Shown one piece after another: positions 59,672 to 64,000 of a stretch of DNA of 64,000 nucleotides. Origin of the DNA: Bicyclus anynana (Eukaryota; Arthropoda; Insecta; Lepidoptera; Nymphalidae). Each line of letters starts with the position of its first letter. Positions within the stretch are counted from its first letter, which is position 1. The notes below the pieces were generated by a model, which saw nothing but the letters and a program-made list of their open reading frames with translations, searched no databases and was not told where the DNA came from. The position numbers and the translations under genes were made by a program. The stretch lies in NCBI RefSeq assembly GCF_947172395.1, contig NC_069100.1, forward strand, positions 8,584,109-8,648,108. The letters are read 5' to 3'.

Positions 59672-60452
59672 CGTTCGGACTACTTTAGCATTATAGTCGA
59701 GTGGCGTACTAAACGTCCGTCAGACTACTTTAGTATATAAGTCGAGTGCAAACAATTTTTGGTACAAAAATTGTTCGTATTTGACTAAAATACTAAAGTA
59801 GTCCAAACTAGACCTAAAGGCTTGTTCAGACTGCTTTAGCAATTTAGTCGAATAATGTAAAATTTAGCTGCTGAATGCTGAACGTGTCTGAACACCAAAC
59901 ATTTTGACGAGTAGGTTATTAAATAGTTCAGACGAGTCAATCCATTTTACTCTATTTTAACGGGCGAGTAGCGCCTCACACCACGCGTCCTCGCTCATTG
60001 GTTCATCGGCTAAACAAGTCCGAACCTGGCGAATCAAGTCAAGTTCGTTAGTTGTTCCTAAAATCATAAAATGACACTTCGCAGTACCGAAGAAATAACT
60101 ACGAAATTTGTTACAAAATACTTAGACCATGAGTGTTTAAAGAATGTTAAGTCCACAAAATACCGTAACTAACAAATACAGCCATTATGATTAGCTCAAT
60201 CAGTTTAATTAGGTACTTTATTGCGTTGTAGGTTGTTCATTTTGCATACCACCACTCTAGTGTATTATCTATGCGCAACTCCTTGTGACTGTACTGGTTT
60301 AAAGTGCGAACGATTTTGGGGCAGTAGCAAGTAATCAGTACACTACTCGACTAAAATTCTAAAGTAGTCCAAACTAGGATTAACCTACTTGCCTCTGCCC
60401 AAAAATCATTCGCACTAGATTAAACTGCTAAAGTAGTCCGAACAAGCCTGAG
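59672..60452. mobile_element. Nest of actactttag-type MITEs
   Basis: Inverted arms related to the 29024-29135 element occur repeatedly. One foldback covers about 59672-59813, itself partly doubled. A larger element has ends at 59818 (ggcttgttcagactgctttag) and 60450 (ctaaagtagtccgaacaagcc). An inner arm lies near 60350-60385. No coding sequence. Confidence 0.75.
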
Positions 60453-60654
60453 TCTTCGACTATTATTAAAATAAAGGCCTGAGTCGTCTGAGAAGGATAA
60501 AACGACACTCGACTATTTCGTATTGGCTCATGCCGACGCTAGGGGGCGGGAGTTGTTTCCGTGGCGCGAGTTATTTCCGAGATTAGTGAGGGTACTCGGG
60601 CAGGACCTGGTGTTTTACAAGGGGCTCGCCTTTCAGTGTTCTGCTTATATACTA

Positions 60655-60700
60655 TTCTATACTAATACTAAATAGCTGAAGAGTTTGTTTGTTTTTTTGG
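60655..60700 (+). mobile_element. Helitron 5'-end fragment
   Basis: tctatactaatactaaatag followed by gaagagtttgtttg resembles the Helitron 5' terminus. No 3' end found. Confidence 0.45.
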
Positions 60701-61087
60701 TTGATCGCGCTAATTTCAGAAGAACCACGAACATTCGTGATACATTGCAGCAATGTGGAAGGCAAATTCTTGCATTGCATGTTGCATTACATGTTGCATT
60801 GCACCAATCTGTACCCACCTTTAGAAGAACTCTGTTTTATTGTGGTTACATTCTGATTTGAATTATTAATTAAATTGTCCTGAAATATAAAATATGCAAA
60901 CTTTGTCTTAAAGACTGGTGGATGGAATTGGAAACACACAGTGAAAATTGCAAATAGTCATCAACTTACAGTCATTTCTCAAATGAAATATAAATTTCGT
61001 AGATTCTGTATATATCAATAGATTTTTTTTCAAATGCTGTAACGTTCCAAGGTATTTTGAAAAAAAGATTTGATTCAATATATTTTG

Positions 61088-61200
61088 TTCTATTAAAAGA
61101 TCGTCATCAGCCTGCATCCGTCCACTCCTGGACATAGCTCTTTCCGAGAGAGCGCCACCACACACGGTTGGAGCCTTCCTCATCCAGCCACTTCCCAATA
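61088..61200 (-). mobile_element. LINE 3' fragment, reverse
   Basis: The minus strand reads W-LDEEGSNRVWWRSL, then SYVQEWTDAG and stop, as in the C-terminus of another non-LTR family. Confidence 0.65.
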
Positions 61201-61437
61201 ATAAAAGATGTTTTGTTCAAAATATGAATTTTTCATTTATTCAGTCACCAGTACCATTTATTTGCATCAAAACCGAGCAATCGCTTCTTTGCCAACATTT
61301 TTTCAACAAATGTACCTAACACATTTCTTGCGTCACCCAACACGTGGCTTAAGTTCAAAGGGTATTCTGATGACTCTATGAAGAGGATATTATAAAAACT
61401 ATAAAATTGGGGAGCATTTTGAGCAAAATATGATAAC

Positions 61438-61512
61438 CTATTATTATTATCTTCATCATATCAGCCTATGGACATCCACTGCAGGACATAGGCCTTTTGT
61501 AGGGACTTCAAA
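61438..61512 (-). mobile_element. RTE-like LINE tail, reverse
   Basis: atcatatcagcctatggaca and gacataggccttttgtaggg match the reverse of the tail at 35405. Confidence 0.7.
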
Positions 61513-62199
61513 TCATCATTTTGTTTTTGCTGACCATACAAAGTTTTGTCCAATAGGTACTGACTACGATGGGCATGCGGGTTGGTCAGCGCAGAGCTAG
61601 ATTACTATAAATGTCTATAAATATCTAATCTTTAATAAACATATATATTATCTTGAAAAGTTATAACAGAAAAATATTTACCGTGATTAACCACTGCTTT
61701 ATCTTTTTCCCATAAATCTTTACTATAAACGATATGGAATAATATCTGTATTTAAAAAGGGAAACAAAATCAATTAAATTGCACCAGTCCAGAATTCCTA
61801 AATAGTATGGCAATAAAGTAACTTACTGTTAGTAGAAGCAAAAATAAAAAGGTTTTTTGATTCGAAAACATTTCTAAAAAATATTAACAACATTTCAAAA
61901 ATTCAAAATCCTAGCGCGATAATTTATGGTTTCCTCAGACCAAATGAATAATTTTTTTTATATTTTCACGAGAGTCTTTCCAATGACTAAGGAATTTGAT
62001 AATCAAAGAGTTTTTCCGTTCCACTAAGCTTTCCACGCTTTGACACCTATTCCACGCAACTAAAAGTTTGAGAAAAAGATCTTATTGATCATTATCGCTT
62101 TGGAACGTAGTTTCTCTCAAAGAATATGATAATCCAAGGAGCTTTCTCTTGTACTCAAAAAAGCTAGAATCGAGAGCCAAGAATAAAATAAATAGAAAA

Positions 62200-62520
62200 G
62201 TTTTCTGTCAAATTTCTGTCAATCGACAATCATAGAAAAATTCAAAATGGCTGAAACTCGTTGGACTGCGACAGACGTCCCGTGAAATATGCCTTTTGTA
62301 GAACGATACATAATAACTGTAAATAAACATTAAAGTGCAGGTATCGTGTTCCTCGCAGTGTCCCGTGCTAGTGCATGTTGATGTCACCTATGTGTTAACG
62401 TTGTGATAAAGTGAAAAGAGAGAGTTTTTGTGAGTGTTTTGTGTCTTGTTTTCACGGAGATCATCACTTTGCTGTCCGTTTTGGATTTATGTTTACTTGG
62501 TCACGGTTAGTATTGCAGTT
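62200..62520 (+). promoter_or_regulatory. Possible 5' leader of a gene continuing beyond the window
   Basis: A non-repetitive stretch with a short upstream-type ORF (ATG at 62247, 12 codons) and a donor-like cacg/gttagt at about 62505. It has the look of a first exon, but no coding exon follows before 64000. Speculative. Confidence 0.25.
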
Positions 62521-63237
62521 ATCAGTTACAACCAATAAGTTATAAATTAGTTTAAAAGTACCTAATTATTAATTACTATTTGTCTTCGTGATGCGTGTTA
62601 TTAGTTTTAAAAGTTTTGACAAATGGTTTTTGTCTCATAACTTTTTGTGTTTTTGTTCAAGTGTGAGCGAGAAAGTGCGATTTCTTGCGATGTATCAAGT
62701 TGTGTCACTCCTTTACGTTATGAAAGTGTGTCGAATATTATTGTTTTGGTGGCCTATTACGAAATATTAGATTCGTAGGTCGGTGGTGAGGTCGAGGGTC
62801 ACTTCGAACCAATTATAGAGCGACCCTCTAAGATTAAGCATGACATAAGGCGCGTAGGACGTCGCTGCATAGTCTATCACATCATGTTCGGGTATTTGGA
62901 ATCTCTATGCTTTATTTACATTAATAACTTCAATAGAAGTCCTTTAAACTATCACCAGTGTCTTTCTACTTGTATTGGCTAACCCAGTACCTAGTAACCT
63001 AATCAGCCCAAATGTGGTCTATTGTATATTTTATCAATGCTAGGATGAGGTCAGTGCTCAGTGCATGACAAAGACGATAATGTTACCATTTGTACTCTTT
63101 ATTGATAGTAAGTTATTGCTTACAATTTAACTAAGATCTGTAATGGAAATTACATTTCCTCAATGCTTGTACTTCTGATTTTATTTTAAATACAACACAC
63201 ATATTACAAAAAACATACCTATATTTATTTTATTATA

Positions 63238-63844
63238 CAGGGTACTTGGGAGTATTTCCCATAATTTCAGTGTTGATGAGTCCACTTATAGGGAGTCGAA
63301 CTGCATAACAAAATTTTTTCTTTTAATTTCATTTTGAAATTTTCATGTTTTCAATTTTCATGCAATATCCATGTAACACACACCTTTATCTATCCTTGCA
63401 TATTAAAATATGTGAAATTGGTCGTCGTCATCAACCCATATTCGGCTCACTGCTGAGCTCGAGTCTCCTCTCAGAAAGAGAGGGGTAAGGCCAATAGTCC
63501 ACCACGCTGGCCCAATGCGGATTGGCAGACTTCACACACGCAGAGAATTAAGATAATTCTCTGGTATGCAGGTTTCCTCGTGATGTTTTCTTTCACCGAT
63601 TGAGACACGTGATATTTAATTTCTTAAAATGCACACAACTGATAAGTTGGAGGTGCATGCCCCGGACCGGATTCGAACCCACACCCTCCGGAATCGGAGG
63701 CAGAGGTCATATCCACTGGGCTATCACAGCTCTTAAATGAAATTGGTTATGGCAACAGAAATATTATTTACCCTGAAATATTAAATTTTAGAACATATGA
63801 AGAATATAACTCCAGAGTTATGGGAAATACTCTCTAGCACCCTG
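63238..63844. mobile_element. TA-flanked MITE holding a nested SINE
   Basis: Ends CAGGGTACTTGGGAGTATTT and the inverted AAATACTCTCTAGCACCCTG, flanked by TA on each side (63236-63237, 63845-63846), as in Tc1/mariner-type elements. Without the SINE the element is about 290 bp. Confidence 0.8.
63423..63737 (-). mobile_element. SINE family A, full reverse copy nested in a MITE
   Basis: Complete family A element, tail to tRNA-like head (ggattcgaacccacac is the reversed B box). Flanked by identical tgaaattggt at 63413-63422 and 63738-63747. Confidence 0.9.
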
Positions 63845-64000
63845 TAATTTCATAATTCAACACACAAACCATTTTTTTAAATTTTTTGTTATTTTTTTGT
63901 TTTCTTGTCTGGTTGCTGTTGTGTTGTGGTTGCATTGTTTGGGCTAATGTTTAGAATGCATAGATGGTTAATTATACTTTTCATGGAAGATTGAACATCA

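Noticed and set aside
62247..62285. ATG start of a new gene (MAETRW...)
   Set aside because: Stops after 12 codons; kept only as part of a possible 5' leader.

Overview
The window is animal nuclear DNA, most likely from a butterfly or moth. The genes have many small GC-rich exons with GT-AG introns in AT-rich DNA. The encoded proteins are insect-like (EHBP1, OPA1, ZAD zinc fingers). The DNA is crowded with tRNA-derived SINEs, Helitrons starting TCCTACTAATATTATAAA, RTE-like LINE tails and MITEs of kinds common in Lepidoptera. The species cannot be fixed from this alone.

Layout. (1) 1-6203, minus strand: the first nine coding exons of EHBP1 (NT-C2 and CH domains); the C-terminal bMERB part lies outside the window. 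(2) 6.2-11.5 kb: AT-rich divergent spacer holding 5' leaders/promoters and a few MITEs. (3) 11517-33611, plus strand: a complete OPA1 gene (mitochondrial inner-membrane fusion dynamin). I reconstructed 22 coding exons that join in frame to 941 codons plus stop. Its introns hold decayed copies of its own exons, SINEs, Helitrons, MITEs and a 34-bp minisatellite that starts at splice donors. (4) 33.6-37.5 kb: OPA1 3' region with MITEs, including one hAT MITE with a perfect 8-bp target duplication. (5) 37.5-50.7 kb, minus strand: a tandem array of three paralogues of a large (~1185 aa) helical protein family I do not recognise. The middle copy is intact, the left copy carries a single homopolymer frameshift, and the right copy is a pseudogene broken by a stop, deletions, frameshifts and a LINE fragment. 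(6) 50.7-55.1 kb: mostly featureless spacer with one SINE. (7) 55157-59397: two ZAD-C2H2 zinc-finger genes, tail to tail, with the same two-exon structure and ten fingers each. (8) 59.4-64 kb: nested MITEs, LINE tails, and a TA-flanked element that contains a complete reverse-oriented SINE.

Functionally, EHBP1 (endosome-actin coupling) and OPA1 (mitochondrial fusion) are housekeeping genes arranged head to head. The orphan array and the ZAD zinc-finger pair are fast-evolving, lineage-type genes. The observations most worth follow-up are the orphan array (one intact gene, one nearly intact, one dead, with a hypervariable segment beside a near-identical tract), and the repeated partial duplication and decay of exons inside OPA1 (exons 7, 14 and three copies of exon 15) and EHBP1 (CH exon). 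All exon boundaries were read by eye from splice motifs, reading frame and family similarity; no search was run.
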